From: Pseudomonas putida
Lineage (GTDB): Bacteria > Pseudomonadota > Gammaproteobacteria > Pseudomonadales > Pseudomonadaceae
Reading direction: 5' to 3'
Length of the DNA stretch: 64,000 nucleotides
Assembly: GCF_005080685.1 (NCBI RefSeq)
Contig: NZ_CP039371.1
Location: 2,418,001-2,482,000, forward strand
Below are positions 7,870-16,313 of the stretch, in pieces. The translations under genes and the position numbers were made by a program. How positions within the stretch are numbered: position 1 is the stretch's first letter; each line of letters opens with the position of its first letter. The notes under the pieces were generated by a model. It was not told the DNA's origin and did no database searches. It was given only the letters and a program-made list of their open reading frames with translations.

Positions 7870-8400
7870 ATGGATAGCATCAGCTTGTTACCCAAGCTCC
7901 TTGTCCGCAAGCCTGTCAGTGATGATGCCGCTGCCATAGCCATCCTTCACATCCGCAGTTGGCAAAGCGCCTACGTAGGGCTGCTGTCGAAACGATACCT
8001 GAGCGCCTTGGACACCAGTGTGGAACGCCGTGTGGTGTTCCTGAAGCAGGCAATCGAGTCGGGCAGCCCCTCAATTCGCGTCGCCGAATTGGATGGGCAA
8101 GTGATTGGCTGGGTTTCGTTCGGCCCTAGCCGTGACCAGGATGCTCCCACCGGCACTGCTGAACTGATGGCAATCTACCTCGACCCATTATGCTGGGCAC
8201 GTGGTATTGGTACGGCTCTTTGGGCAGAGGCCCGGCAGGCATTGATGGGCCATGGCTATCAACAGGTTTGTGCGTGGGTGCTCGACGGCAACGAGCGAGC
8301 CACACGCTTTTACTGCAAGCATGGTTTTTCAGCGCAGGCAGAAAGCCAACGCATCTTGAAGAAAATGGTGAACCCCTCCCGCTTACCCGCTATGGCTTGA
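7870..8400 (+). CDS. GNAT-family N-acetyltransferase
   Basis: 176 residues from the ATG at 7870; an in-frame ATG at 7837 would add 11 residues but has no ribosome-binding site, whereas AGGT lies upstream of 7870. The GNAT fold is clear: LLVRKPVSDDAAAIAILH at the start, motif A around ELMAIYLDPLCWARGIGTAL (the acetyl-CoA pyrophosphate loop, here WARGIGTA), then WVLDGNERATRFYCKHGF, the usual motif B ending. It acetylates an amine on an unknown small molecule or protein. A second GNAT gene follows 10 bp later, so the two are probably cotranscribed. Confidence 0.88.
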   Translation: MDSISLLPKLLVRKPVSDDAAAIAILHIRSWQSAYVGLLSKRYLSALDTSVERRVVFLKQAIESGSPSIRVAELDGQVIGWVSFGPSRDQDAPTGTAELMAIYLDPLCWARGIGTALWAEARQALMGHGYQQVCAWVLDGNERATRFYCKHGFSAQAESQRILKKMVNPSRLPAMA

Positions 8401-8410
8401 TGCTCGATTC

Positions 8411-8863
8411 ATGACGAAACAGGTCGCTCTGCGTGCATTCACTCAGGCCGATCAAGCGGCGCTGGAGCGCTGGGCAATTGATGCGCGTGCTTTGCACTAC
8501 ATGGCACGAACACAACCCAGTCGAAAGGCATTGCTCTGGCAAGTTATCGTTGTCGATGGGCGAGACATCGGCACGATCTGGGTAGAGTCCTGCGACCATC
8601 CAGCCCATGCCAGCCTTGGCGTGCTCCTGGGTGACACCGCTCTGATGGGGCAAGGGATCGGACGACGTGCCATACAGCTTGCGCTTGATCAACTGGCTGG
8701 AGACCACTGCCTGCTGGTAGTAACGCTAAACGTGCGGTCAACCAATATGCGTGCCATCAGATGCTACTTAAGTTGTGGTTTCCGTGTTTGCGACAGATTT
8801 GTTCGCACATCCGTCACAGGTAGTTATGAGGTTCTAAAAATGATCAAGGATTTGACCGTTTGA
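8411..8863 (+). CDS. GNAT-family N-acetyltransferase (RimJ/RimL-like)
   Basis: 150 residues. LRAFTQADQAALERW opens the domain. The acetyl-CoA loop is in LLGDTALMGQGIGRRAIQLA (about residues 71-90), and VRSTNMRAIRCYLSCGFRV is the classic RimJ/RimL motif in which a residue pair precedes the final strand. It begins 10 bp after the other GNAT gene. Low similarity between the two argues against a recent tandem duplication. Substrate unknown; the RimL-like C-terminal pattern hints at ribosomal protein, aminoglycoside or small-amine acetylation but does not prove any. Confidence 0.85.
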   Translation: MTKQVALRAFTQADQAALERWAIDARALHYMARTQPSRKALLWQVIVVDGRDIGTIWVESCDHPAHASLGVLLGDTALMGQGIGRRAIQLALDQLAGDHCLLVVTLNVRSTNMRAIRCYLSCGFRVCDRFVRTSVTGSYEVLKMIKDLTV

Positions 8864-9318
8864 CGTCCCTTTATGTTCCGTCTGGGTCGTTAGCGACCGT
8901 TGCTCTGTTTAGTCATCCTAGTCCTTCACCACGTGGAGGACTTGTCGTAAACAGGGAGGATGCTCAGCGTATGAATGAAACGATAGTTCGGTCTGTTGCC
9001 CTGCCGCGCCTGCATGTCAGCACAGATATCTTGGAGGCATTGTAGTTGCTTGCCCTCGTACTGATGATTGGCGCTCTGCACGGGGGCTAACTGGTAGGGT
9101 GGAGCGGCGCGCGTCGCTGGCGCTCTTTTCATCCTCCCGCGATGCTGCTGCGTCCGCTGCGGAGCCACACCGCTGATGCTCAGGGCACGCGCCAGTGCGT
9201 CGTGCCGCTGCTACCTGGGTGTAGCTAGTAAGGCTCGAACCTGCCCAGCAGAGCCATTGCCTTGTTGGCTTCCATACACGCCTTTAGAATGGTCGGCCCT
9301 CGCAAGGAAGGAAATACC
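8864..9318. other. Gap with no convincing gene
   Basis: About 455 bp between the GNAT pair and the TPR gene. Short frames occur on both strands, but none has a ribosome-binding site, codon bias and a recognisable protein together. The centre (about 9090-9200) is rich in GCGC and CGCTG runs that read like a decayed or structural noncoding segment. AAGGAAGG at 9304-9312 is the ribosome-binding site of the next gene. Confidence 0.5.
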
Positions 9319-10284
9319 ATGTGGTTCATGAATAAAAAAACGCTCAGTGACGAGCAAGCGACTGCGCTCCATGAGCAGGCCTGGGCGGCGTTTCGCGAGC
9401 AGGATCTGGACACCGCGCAGGAGTGCTTCCAGATCCTTGCCAAGGCGTGTCCCGCCGACGCACGCTGGATGAATGGCGTTGGCGCGGTGAGCCTGGCACG
9501 TGACGATCGCGCCGATGCCCATCGACACTTCCAGATGGCCGCCGATCGGGATTATCCCGGCAGCCACTACAACCTCGGCATCATGGCCTACCAGGACGGT
9601 GATCACGAGGTCGCCCGCCGACACTTCCAGAGGGCTGCCGAGCACAATTATCCGGGCAGCCACTGCAACCTCGGCAGCATGGCCTTCCAGGAAGGTGATC
9701 ACGACACCGCCCGCCAATACTTCCAGGAAGCCGCCGAGTACGATTGTCCCCGCAGCCACTTCTACCTTGGCAGCATGGCACACCAGGATGGCGATCACGA
9801 TGCCGCCGTCGAGCACCTCAACAACGCCGTGCGCCACGATCATCCGGAGGCGCTGAACCTGCTCGGCGACGTCCATCTGCATGCCGAGCGCTATCCGCAG
9901 GCTGAGCAGGCTTACCGGCGCGCGGCCGAGTTGGGCAATGTCGACGGCTATAACAATCTTGGCCTCCTGTACTTGCAGCTCGAAGACTATCAGCAGGCCA
10001 AGCAGGCGTTGTTGCAGGCCCTACAATCCGACCACGTCTACGCCCAGCACAACCTGGCTGTGGCCTATCACCGCCTGGGCGAGCTCGAGGCGGCCGAGCG
10101 CTGGTACCTGATCTCCTTCTCTCTGCACGGCAACCTGCAGTCGCTGGAGAATCTTGGGCATGTATATGGCGACAGTGGGCGTGAGATCGAGGGCCAGGCG
10201 CTGATCGTGGCCTCCGACAAGCTCTACGAGGATCAGCCTCTCAACGATTACGAACAGGCGTTGATCGACCGGTTGCTGGCCTGA
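9319..10284 (+). CDS. TPR/Sel1-like repeat protein
   Basis: 321 residues made of tandem helical repeats of 32-34 residues, eight or more in total. Three central units are nearly identical (SHYNLGIMAYQDGDHEVARR, SHCNLGSMAFQEGDHDTARQ, SHFYLGSMAHQDGDHDAAVE), each in the order of Sel1/TPR repeats, then more canonical TPRs (NLGLLYLQLEDYQQAKQALL). There is no signal peptide, so it is presumably a cytoplasmic scaffold for protein-protein contacts. The ATG at 9319 has AAGGAAGG upstream and was preferred to an in-frame ATG at 9262. No partner gene is adjacent, so its client is unknown. Confidence 0.85.
   Translation: MWFMNKKTLSDEQATALHEQAWAAFREQDLDTAQECFQILAKACPADARWMNGVGAVSLARDDRADAHRHFQMAADRDYPGSHYNLGIMAYQDGDHEVARRHFQRAAEHNYPGSHCNLGSMAFQEGDHDTARQYFQEAAEYDCPRSHFYLGSMAHQDGDHDAAVEHLNNAVRHDHPEALNLLGDVHLHAERYPQAEQAYRRAAELGNVDGYNNLGLLYLQLEDYQQAKQALLQALQSDHVYAQHNLAVAYHRLGELEAAERWYLISFSLHGNLQSLENLGHVYGDSGREIEGQALIVASDKLYEDQPLNDYEQALIDRLLA
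9553..9840 (+). repeat. Three tandem 96-bp intragenic repeats
   Basis: Units beginning at 9553, 9649 and 9745 (TATCC, TATCC, TGTCC) repeat exactly every 96 bp and encode 32-residue TPR/Sel1 units. DNA identity between the first two is high enough to suggest recent unequal crossing-over. Confidence 0.75.
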
Positions 10285-10905
10285 GCCGCGATGACCTTGC
10301 GGCGAATCCTCAACGACTATTGAGAGAGGCGCTGGGGTACTGCAGCCATACAGGGTGACCTGAGCCTGCCGCCCGATCAGCAGATCAGCAAGATTGCCGT
10401 GCCGACACAACGATCTGTCGACACATTCGGCGAAGTACGCGATGCGTCACCGTATCCCGTACATCAGCATCGCCACTCAGCTCACCGAGCTGGTGTCGAA
10501 GTTGGCTGTGCATGCGGGCGGCTGCGCCCGCGCCGCCGGCCTGATATAGGCCATGAACTTCGCAGGCGTGCTAGTGCTGGTGCTGGTGCGCTGTCGCTGA
10601 TGCAGCGCTTCTCGCGCATCGAGCGCATCGCCATCGGCGTGGTGATGGACGACCCGGACCTGGGCGGGCCGAAAAGCCAGAGTGACGTAGACGACTTTGC
10701 GACCTTAAGGTCGTTCGCTACTAGCCCTTAACTTTTTGTTTGTCCTCGGATGCTGCAGATGGCGTGATGCATTTGGTGGTCTTGGTGATAGATGTTCGAC
10801 GCATCCGCCCTTCCTTACGGCCGTAGGCCGACCATGAACTCAGACGACGGTTTGGCAAATGCTCCACCGATCTACGCACCGGGAGAATTTTACAGATTGC
10901 GCTGT

Positions 10906-10938
10906 GAGGGTCTGCTTTGGGTCGAAATCGCTCCCTCA
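10906..10938. repeat. Dispersed repeat, copy 2 (divergent)
   Basis: GAGGGTCTGCTTTGGGTCGA and the following AATCGCTCCCTC resemble the copies at 7227-7257 and 31919-31950 through the shared core TCTGCTTT and GGGTCGA. It is the most diverged of the three. Confidence 0.35.
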
Positions 10939-11105
10939 TGAAACAACGCTGCCACAGACAATGACAGCCCTATCCCAACCGATCGCCAGCCCCAACATGT
11001 CTGGGCCTTACGCCAGCCAATAAAGTTATGGCCCACATCTGAATCTTGTATTTCATCTGCACGCGTTCGCCTGATTAGCATCGTCGATGTCTTCCTGTCG
11101 ACGAG

Positions 11106-11114
11106 AACAACAAC
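11106..11114 (+). promoter_or_regulatory. AAN-triplet leader (candidate Hfq/Crc site)
   Basis: AACAACAAC directly abuts the GTG start of the acyl-CoA ligase gene. AANAANAA stretches at the start codon are the known recognition signal for Hfq/Crc carbon catabolite repression in Pseudomonas. Confidence 0.5.
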
Positions 11115-12662
11115 GTGAACCTTGGAACGATCATTACCCGAAGTGCCCGCTACTGGCCGGACCACATCGCCGTGGCGGACAGCCAGGCACGCGTCACATA
11201 CGCCCAACTGGAGCGCCGCAGCAACCGCTTGGCCTCAGCGCTGGGTACGCTAGGCGTGGGTGTCGGGGAGCATGTGGCGATACTCGCCGCCAACCGCGTG
11301 GAGCTGGTCGAAGCCGAAGTGGCGCTGTACAAGGCGGCGATGGTCAAGGTGCCCATCAATGCGCGGCTGTCAGTGGATGAAGTGGTGCGGGTGCTGGAAG
11401 ACTCCTGCAGCGTTGCACTGATCACCGATGCCAGTTTTGCCCAGGCGCTGGCAGCGCGGCGCACGGAGTTGCCGCTGCTGCGCCAGCTGATCGTGCTGGA
11501 AGACGAGGGCGGTGATCTGGGTTATGCCGCGTTACTAGAGCGCGGCAGTGAGGCTCCGCTGGGCCTGGACCCGGCCGACGATGCGCTGGCCGTGCTGCAT
11601 TACACCTCCGGCAGCTCCGGCGTGCTCAAGGCTGCGATGCTGTCGTTCGGCAACCGCAAGGCGCTGGTGCGCAAGAGCATTGCCAGCCCCACACGGCGCT
11701 CCGGGCCAGGCGATGTCATGGCCCACGTGGGGCCCATCACCCATGCCAGCGGTATGCAGATCATGCCGCTGCTGGCGGTGGGCGCCTGCAACCTGCTACT
11801 CGATCGTTATGACGACCGCCTGTTGCTGGAGACCATTCAGCGCGAACGGGTGACGCGGCTGTTCCTGGTGCCGGCGATGATCAACCGCCTGGTCAATTAC
11901 CCCGGCGTCGAACGCTTCGACCTGTCGAGCCTGAAGCTGGTCATGTACGGCGCCGCGCCCATGGCACCTGCCCTGGTGAAAAAGGCCATCGAACTGTTCG
12001 GGCCGATTCTCGCGCAAGGTTACGGGGCCGGTGAAACCTGTTCGCTGGTCACGGTGTTGACCGAGCAGGACCATTTGGTGGAAGACGGCGATTATCAACG
12101 CTTGGCCTCCTGCGGGCGGTGCTACTTCGAGACCGACCTGCGGGTGGTCAACGAGGCATTCGAGGATGTGACCCCGGGTGAAGTCGGCGAGATCGTGGTC
12201 AAGGGGCCCGACGTGATGCAGGGCTACTGGCGTGCCCCGGCGCTCACCGCCGAAGTGATGCGTGACGGTTACTACCTTACCGGCGACCTGGCGACAGTCG
12301 ATGCCCAGGGGTACGTGTTCATCGTCGATCGCAAGAAGGAAATGATCATTTCCGGCGGTTTCAACGTGTACCCCAGCGAAGTGGAGCAGGTGATCTACGG
12401 TTTCCCCGAAGTGTTCGAGGTGGCGGTGGTCGGCGTGCCCGACGCGCAGTGGGGCGAAGCGGTGCGCGCGGTGGTCGTACTCAAGCCCGGGGCGCAACTG
12501 GAGGCCGCCGAGCTGATCGATCGTTGCGGCCGTGCGCTGGCCGGTTTCAAGAAACCGCGCGGCGTCGATTTTGTCAGCGAACTGCCGAAAAACCCCAATG
12601 GCAAGGTGGTGCGCCGCCTGGTCCGGGACACCTACTGGCAACACAGCGAACGTCGTATCTGA
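11115..12662 (+). CDS. AMP-dependent acyl-CoA synthetase (ANL superfamily)
   Basis: 515 residues, GTG start. It activates a carboxylic acid to its CoA thioester through an acyl-adenylate in the cytoplasm. The ANL core motifs are all present: HYTSGSSGVLKAAML (phosphate loop, near residue 160), YGAGETCS, the YLTGDLATVDAQGYVFIVDR hinge, and the C-terminal PKNPNGKVVRR with the catalytic Lys. It is first in a run with an acyl-CoA dehydrogenase (15 bp later) and an MFS carrier, so it likely starts degradation of an imported acid. Chain length cannot be told; the overall look is of a medium/long-chain or aryl-alkanoate ligase. Confidence 0.93.
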   Translation: MNLGTIITRSARYWPDHIAVADSQARVTYAQLERRSNRLASALGTLGVGVGEHVAILAANRVELVEAEVALYKAAMVKVPINARLSVDEVVRVLEDSCSVALITDASFAQALAARRTELPLLRQLIVLEDEGGDLGYAALLERGSEAPLGLDPADDALAVLHYTSGSSGVLKAAMLSFGNRKALVRKSIASPTRRSGPGDVMAHVGPITHASGMQIMPLLAVGACNLLLDRYDDRLLLETIQRERVTRLFLVPAMINRLVNYPGVERFDLSSLKLVMYGAAPMAPALVKKAIELFGPILAQGYGAGETCSLVTVLTEQDHLVEDGDYQRLASCGRCYFETDLRVVNEAFEDVTPGEVGEIVVKGPDVMQGYWRAPALTAEVMRDGYYLTGDLATVDAQGYVFIVDRKKEMIISGGFNVYPSEVEQVIYGFPEVFEVAVVGVPDAQWGEAVRAVVVLKPGAQLEAAELIDRCGRALAGFKKPRGVDFVSELPKNPNGKVVRRLVRDTYWQHSERRI

Positions 12663-12677
12663 CCCGGGAGCATCACC

Positions 12678-13841
12678 ATGTATCAACCCAGTGCAAAGGC
12701 TGCGCAGATTATCGAAGCGATCGAGGGTTTCGTCCGCGATCAGGTACGCCCGCTGGAACAGCAGGCACAGCTGGACTGGGCGCGCCCGCACCCCCAGCCG
12801 GTGCTGCGGCAGGTGTGGAAACTTTCCAGCGAGCAGGGCCTGTACACCGTCATGCTGCCCGAAAGCATGGGCGGAGCCGGCCTGAACGTGGCCGACCTTT
12901 GCGCGGTGAAGGAGGCCACGGTGCTGACAGGCTCGATGCTTGCCTCACACGTGTTGGGCGAGCTGTCGGGGCCGCCGCGCGTCGGCCACCTGTTCAAGGT
13001 GGCCAGCCCCTACCAGGTCGAGACCTTTCTTAAGCCAGTGTGCCGCGCTGAAAAGGCCGTGTGCTTTGCCCTGACCGAAGCCGAGGCAGGTTCCGATGCC
13101 ACCGCCATTACTACCCAGGCGCGCCGCGACGGCGACCACTATGTGCTCAGCGGCTGCAAGCGTTACATCTCTGGCGCCTCCTACGCCGACCTGGCGGTGC
13201 TGCTGGCGGTGACCGGGCCGGGGAAAGGCGCCCAGGGCATTTCGGCGTTTTTCGTCGACCTCAACGCGCCGGGTGTGCGAATCGACAGCGATTACTCGGT
13301 GATGTCCGGTGGCGGTGCCCACGGCGACATCGTGCTTGACCAGGTGCGCGTGCCCGTGGCCAACCTGATCGGTGAAGAGGGGCAGGGGTTCAAACTGGCC
13401 ATGGGGCGCATCACCCTCAACCGTCTGCTGCATTGCCCGACCCTGCTGGGGATGGCCGGCCTGGCGCTGAACTTGTCGATCGAGCATGCACGCAGCCGCA
13501 AGCAGTTCGGCCAGCCGATCGCCATGTTCCAGGCGGTCAACCACATGATCGCCGACATGGCCACCGAGCTGCACGCTGCGCGCAGCATGGTCTACGCCAC
13601 GGCCCAGGTGAACGACGCAGGGGGCGATATCCGCACCCAGGCGGCGATGTGCAAGCTGTTCGTCTCCGAGGCTGCCTTCCGCATCGCCGACAAGGCGGTG
13701 CAGGTGCACGGCGGTGCCGGGCTGATGCAGGGCCATCCGGTGGAGTGGATTTTCCGCGCCACACGGATGATGCGTATCCTTACCGGCACCAGCGAGATCC
13801 AGCGCAACACCATCGCCAAAGGCGTGCTGATGCCTGCCTGA
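12678..13841 (+). CDS. Acyl-CoA dehydrogenase
   Basis: 387 residues, the standard length for the FAD-dependent family that introduces the alpha-beta double bond. FAD/substrate motifs are visible: CFALTEAEAGSDATAI (about 125-140), RKQFGQPIAMFQAVNHMIAD, and VQVHGGAGLMQGHPVEW near the C-terminus. At the position of the usual catalytic Glu before GTSEIQR this protein has Thr (RILTGTSEIQR), so the base must come from elsewhere, as in the isovaleryl/long-chain subfamilies, or the activity is altered. It follows the CoA ligase by 15 bp and precedes a terminator-like hairpin, then the MFS gene. Confidence 0.92.
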   Translation: MYQPSAKAAQIIEAIEGFVRDQVRPLEQQAQLDWARPHPQPVLRQVWKLSSEQGLYTVMLPESMGGAGLNVADLCAVKEATVLTGSMLASHVLGELSGPPRVGHLFKVASPYQVETFLKPVCRAEKAVCFALTEAEAGSDATAITTQARRDGDHYVLSGCKRYISGASYADLAVLLAVTGPGKGAQGISAFFVDLNAPGVRIDSDYSVMSGGGAHGDIVLDQVRVPVANLIGEEGQGFKLAMGRITLNRLLHCPTLLGMAGLALNLSIEHARSRKQFGQPIAMFQAVNHMIADMATELHAARSMVYATAQVNDAGGDIRTQAAMCKLFVSEAAFRIADKAVQVHGGAGLMQGHPVEWIFRATRMMRILTGTSEIQRNTIAKGVLMPA

Positions 13842-13846
13842 ACGAC

Positions 13847-13871
13847 GGGCCGCCCTTGCGGCGGCCTTTTT
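13847..13871 (+). terminator. Rho-independent terminator or attenuator
   Basis: GGCCGCC (13848-13854) pairs with GGCGGCC (13860-13866) and is followed by TTTTT. It sits five bases after the acyl-CoA dehydrogenase stop and upstream of the MFS gene, so it may reduce read-through into the transporter. Confidence 0.75.
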
Positions 13872-13883
13872 GCAACACCTCAC

Positions 13884-13895
13884 AACAATAACAAG
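13884..13895 (+). promoter_or_regulatory. AAN-triplet leader (candidate Hfq/Crc site)
   Basis: AACAATAACAAG, four AAN triplets, about 10 bp before the MFS start at 13906. It fits the AANAANAA signal bound by Hfq/Crc. Confidence 0.55.
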
Positions 13896-13905
13896 AGTAC
13901 TCGCC

Positions 13906-15216
13906 ATGACTGCGGATTCTTCCCTGCCTAACCCCCGTACCGCCTGGCTGGTGGCCGCGCTGCTGGCCCTGCTGATGCTGGTCAACTTTCTCGACAAGGT
14001 GGTGATTGGCCTGGTGGCGGTGCCGATGAGCGCCGAACTGGGCCTGACGGCCACCGAGTTCGGCCTGATCGGTGGTGCCTTGCATTGGTTTTTCGCGATC
14101 TCCGCCGTGGTCGGTGGCTTCATGGCCAACCGGCGCCCCACCCGCACCTTGCTATTGGGCATGGGCCTGTTCTGGGCGCTGATCCAGTTGCCGATGCTGT
14201 TCGCCACCTCACTGTGGACCATCGTCGCCTGCCGGGTGCTGCTGGGCATCGGTGAGGGGCCGGCATCGCCGGTGGCCACTCATGCACTGTACAAGTGGTT
14301 CCCCAACGACCGGCGCAACCTGCCGGTGGCCCTGCTGCATGCGGGCAGTGCCATGGGCCTGCTGGTGGCGGGGGCAATGATCCCCTGGGTCAGCCTGCAT
14401 TACGGCTGGCGCACCAATTTCATCATTCTTGCGCTGATCGGCCTGGTCTGGTGCCTGTTGTGGTGGCGGCTGGGCCAGGAGGGCACCCTCGAACGCCTGC
14501 GTGCCAGCCAGCTCAAGGCCGACGAATCGGCTATCCCCTATCGCAGGCTGCTGGGCGACCCCAGCGTGATGGGCAACTATCTGTGCCACTTCGCCGCCAA
14601 CTGGTCGCTTGCCCTCACCCTGACCTGGGTGCCCAGCTACCTGCAGGTGGGCCTGGGTATCGACCCGCTGCAGACCGGGCGCATCTTCATCATGTTCGTG
14701 GTCGTGACCACGCCGCTGAGCTTGCTGCTGGCCTGGTTTTCCCAGCGCCTGATGCGTCGCGGCGTGAAGTCACGGGTGGCACGCGGCGTGTTCGTTTCGG
14801 TGTGCCTGATACTGGGCGGGCTGTTGTCGGCTTCGTTGATGCTGCCTGGCTTGAGCACGGCCGTAAGGGTCGCCGCGCTGACGTTGAGTGGTGGCTTGGC
14901 GCTGGTGATGTATTCCGTGGGCCCGGCAATGCTCGCCGAGTTCACCCCGGCGGCCCAGCGCGGCGGCATCCTCGCCATGGGCAACGGCATCGCCTCGCTG
15001 GCCGGGCTGGCAGCGCCGGTGGTGACCGGCTTGCTGGTACAAGGTGCGGGTAGCGAACACCCGGCGGGGTATGCCCAGGGCTTCCTGGTGTGCGGCGCGG
15101 TGCTGGTGGTGGCCGGGGTGGTGGGCCTGGCCACCATGAACCCGCAGCGCACCCAGCAGCGCTTGCGCGAATCTGCTGCCGCTGACGGGCAGGCGTGCGC
15201 TCAGACCGCCAGCTGA
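13906..15216 (+). CDS. MFS transporter (ACS/phthalate-permease-like)
   Basis: 436 residues with 12 predicted membrane helices. The start at 13906 was preferred because an in-frame upstream ATG (13870) lies in the terminator region. It has features of organic-anion importers: NFLDKVVIGLVAVPMSAELG in helix 1, a GIGEGPASPVATHALYKWFP stretch after helix 4 (the anion:cation symporter signature region), and MGNGIASLAGLAAPVVTGLL in helix 11. It is probably an inner-membrane proton symporter for an organic acid that the upstream CoA ligase activates. Its 3' end overlaps the convergent LysR gene by 16 bp. Confidence 0.9.
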   Translation: MTADSSLPNPRTAWLVAALLALLMLVNFLDKVVIGLVAVPMSAELGLTATEFGLIGGALHWFFAISAVVGGFMANRRPTRTLLLGMGLFWALIQLPMLFATSLWTIVACRVLLGIGEGPASPVATHALYKWFPNDRRNLPVALLHAGSAMGLLVAGAMIPWVSLHYGWRTNFIILALIGLVWCLLWWRLGQEGTLERLRASQLKADESAIPYRRLLGDPSVMGNYLCHFAANWSLALTLTWVPSYLQVGLGIDPLQTGRIFIMFVVVTTPLSLLLAWFSQRLMRRGVKSRVARGVFVSVCLILGGLLSASLMLPGLSTAVRVAALTLSGGLALVMYSVGPAMLAEFTPAAQRGGILAMGNGIASLAGLAAPVVTGLLVQGAGSEHPAGYAQGFLVCGAVLVVAGVVGLATMNPQRTQQRLRESAAADGQACAQTAS

Positions 15217-16163
15217 ACGCCGAGCACCGACTCCAGCGGCTCGGTCTCCTTGCCGATCAGTTCGCCTCGCCACCGGCCGCTGTTGACCAGGTCAATCAGC
15301 ACGCTGCGCACCAGGTCGCGCAGGCAACCGGCAGCGAACGACAGGGGTTTGTGCTGGGAGTGCGCCAAGGCGATGGTGCGGCTGATGCGCGGTTCGACGA
15401 TGCGCCGCGCCGCCGTGGGTTCGAGCAGTACGCTCAGCGGCGGCCAGTTGCTGATGGTCGCCGCCAGGCCGGCGCGCACCAGGCTGGCGATACCGGGTGC
15501 CGATTGCTGCTCGTAGGCAGCGGCCAGGGGGACGGCGGCTTCCATGGCGGCTTGCTCGATGCGTCGGCGCAGGTGCAGTGTCTTGGGCGGCAGCACCAGC
15601 CGGGTGGCGGCGGCTTCGGCTAGGGTGATGGTGTCGGGGGTGCCGGGGGCTGATGCGCCAACCCAGTACAGCGCCTCGGTGAAGATCGGCTCGGCCTCGA
15701 CATGGTCGAGTTCCTCGGCATTGGGCACCACTCCGAAGTCCACCTTGCCCAGCTCGATGGCCTGGCCGCCTTCACGGCTGAGGCCGTCCCATACGGTCAG
15801 AGTGACGCCGGGGAAGCGCTGTTCGGCGCGCCTGACGATTTCTGGCAGCAGCAGGTCGGCGGCCGTGGCCGGGATGGAAATGGCCACGTGGCCCTTGGGG
15901 TCGCCGCGGCTGGATTTCAGCTCATCCTTCACCGAGTCGAGTTTCTGCACTACCTGCCGGGCCACTTCGTAGAGCTGGCGCCCGGCATCGGTCAGGGCAA
16001 TGCCATCGTGCTGGCGGTCGAGCAGCTGCATCTCCAGCTCACTTTCCAGCAGGCTGATCTGCCGGCTCAACGCAGGCTGGGCAATGTAGGCGCGACGTGA
16101 AGCCGAAGAGAAGCTGCCGGCTTCGACGATGGCGATCAGGTAGCGGAGCTGTTTCAGGGTCAT
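15201..16163 (-). CDS. LysR-family transcriptional regulator
   Basis: 320 residues. HTH at residues 2-60 (LRYLIAIVEAGSFSSASRRA followed by YIAQPALSRQISLLE), resembling the Nac/Cbl branch that begins MTLKQLRYL. The C-terminal effector domain spans about 90-300. It is convergent with the MFS gene and divergent from the DUF1329 gene at 16314; a motif shared with the DUF1302 promoter lies in the 150-bp intergenic space. It is a good candidate for the cluster's activator, though the shared motif is not a clean LysR palindrome, so another regulator may bind there. Confidence 0.92.
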   Translation of the reverse strand: MTLKQLRYLIAIVEAGSFSSASRRAYIAQPALSRQISLLESELEMQLLDRQHDGIALTDAGRQLYEVARQVVQKLDSVKDELKSSRGDPKGHVAISIPATAADLLLPEIVRRAEQRFPGVTLTVWDGLSREGGQAIELGKVDFGVVPNAEELDHVEAEPIFTEALYWVGASAPGTPDTITLAEAAATRLVLPPKTLHLRRRIEQAAMEAAVPLAAAYEQQSAPGIASLVRAGLAATISNWPPLSVLLEPTAARRIVEPRISRTIALAHSQHKPLSFAAGCLRDLVRSVLIDLVNSGRWRGELIGKETEPLESVLGVQLAV

Positions 16164-16185
16164 CGGAGCGGTTCCAAGGGTATGC

Positions 16186-16225
16186 CGAACTGATATGGCA
16201 CGTATCCGAACACGTTATTTGTGGG
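16186..16225 (+). promoter_or_regulatory. 40-bp motif shared with the DUF1302 promoter (copy A)
   Basis: CGAAC-N4-ATGGCA-N3-ATCCGAA-N-ACG-N-TATTTGTG. It aligns without gaps to 27314-27353 (31 of 40 identical). A -10-like TAGTAT begins 39 bp after the ATCCGAA start (16243), the same offset as GATACT in the other copy, so the motif covers the activator-binding region upstream of and around -35. Confidence 0.7.
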
Positions 16226-16292
16226 GTTCGAAGCGCGGCTCCTAGTATCACCCCGAAAGGGCGTGCCAAGGCAAGCCCGGCCAAGACACCAC

Positions 16293-16301
16293 AACAATAA
16301 G
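16293..16301 (+). promoter_or_regulatory. AAN-triplet leader (candidate Hfq/Crc site)
   Basis: AACAATAAG runs into the GAGG ribosome-binding site of the DUF1329 gene and fits the AANAANAA signal for Hfq/Crc. Confidence 0.5.
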
Positions 16302-16313
16302 AGGCCAAGCCCG

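Larger units (their letters stand above)
10285..11114. other. Gene-poor gap with decayed coding traces
   Basis: 830 bp without an intact gene. On the plus strand around 10441-10560 a frame reads MRHRIPYISIATQLTELVSK and soon stops, faintly like the start of a carboxymuconolactone-decarboxylase protein. Around 10600-10700 another frame reads MQRFSRIERIAIGVVMDDPD. Neither can be assigned firmly. From 10741 to about 10940 lies sequence of the kind that gives recurrent spurious frames in Pseudomonas (minus-strand SAYGRKEGRMRRTSITKTTK), probably a dispersed noncoding repeat. Confidence 0.45.

Noticed and set aside
8926..9168. 80-codon minus-strand frame (MAPQRTQQHRGRMKRAPATR...)
   Set aside because: Arg/Gln/Ala-rich composition and lack of start signals point to noncoding sequence.
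11796..14279. Long minus-strand frames (331 and 444 codons) under the CoA ligase, acyl-CoA dehydrogenase and MFS genes
   Set aside because: They are His/Gln/Arg-rich shadows of well-supported plus-strand genes with all family motifs.
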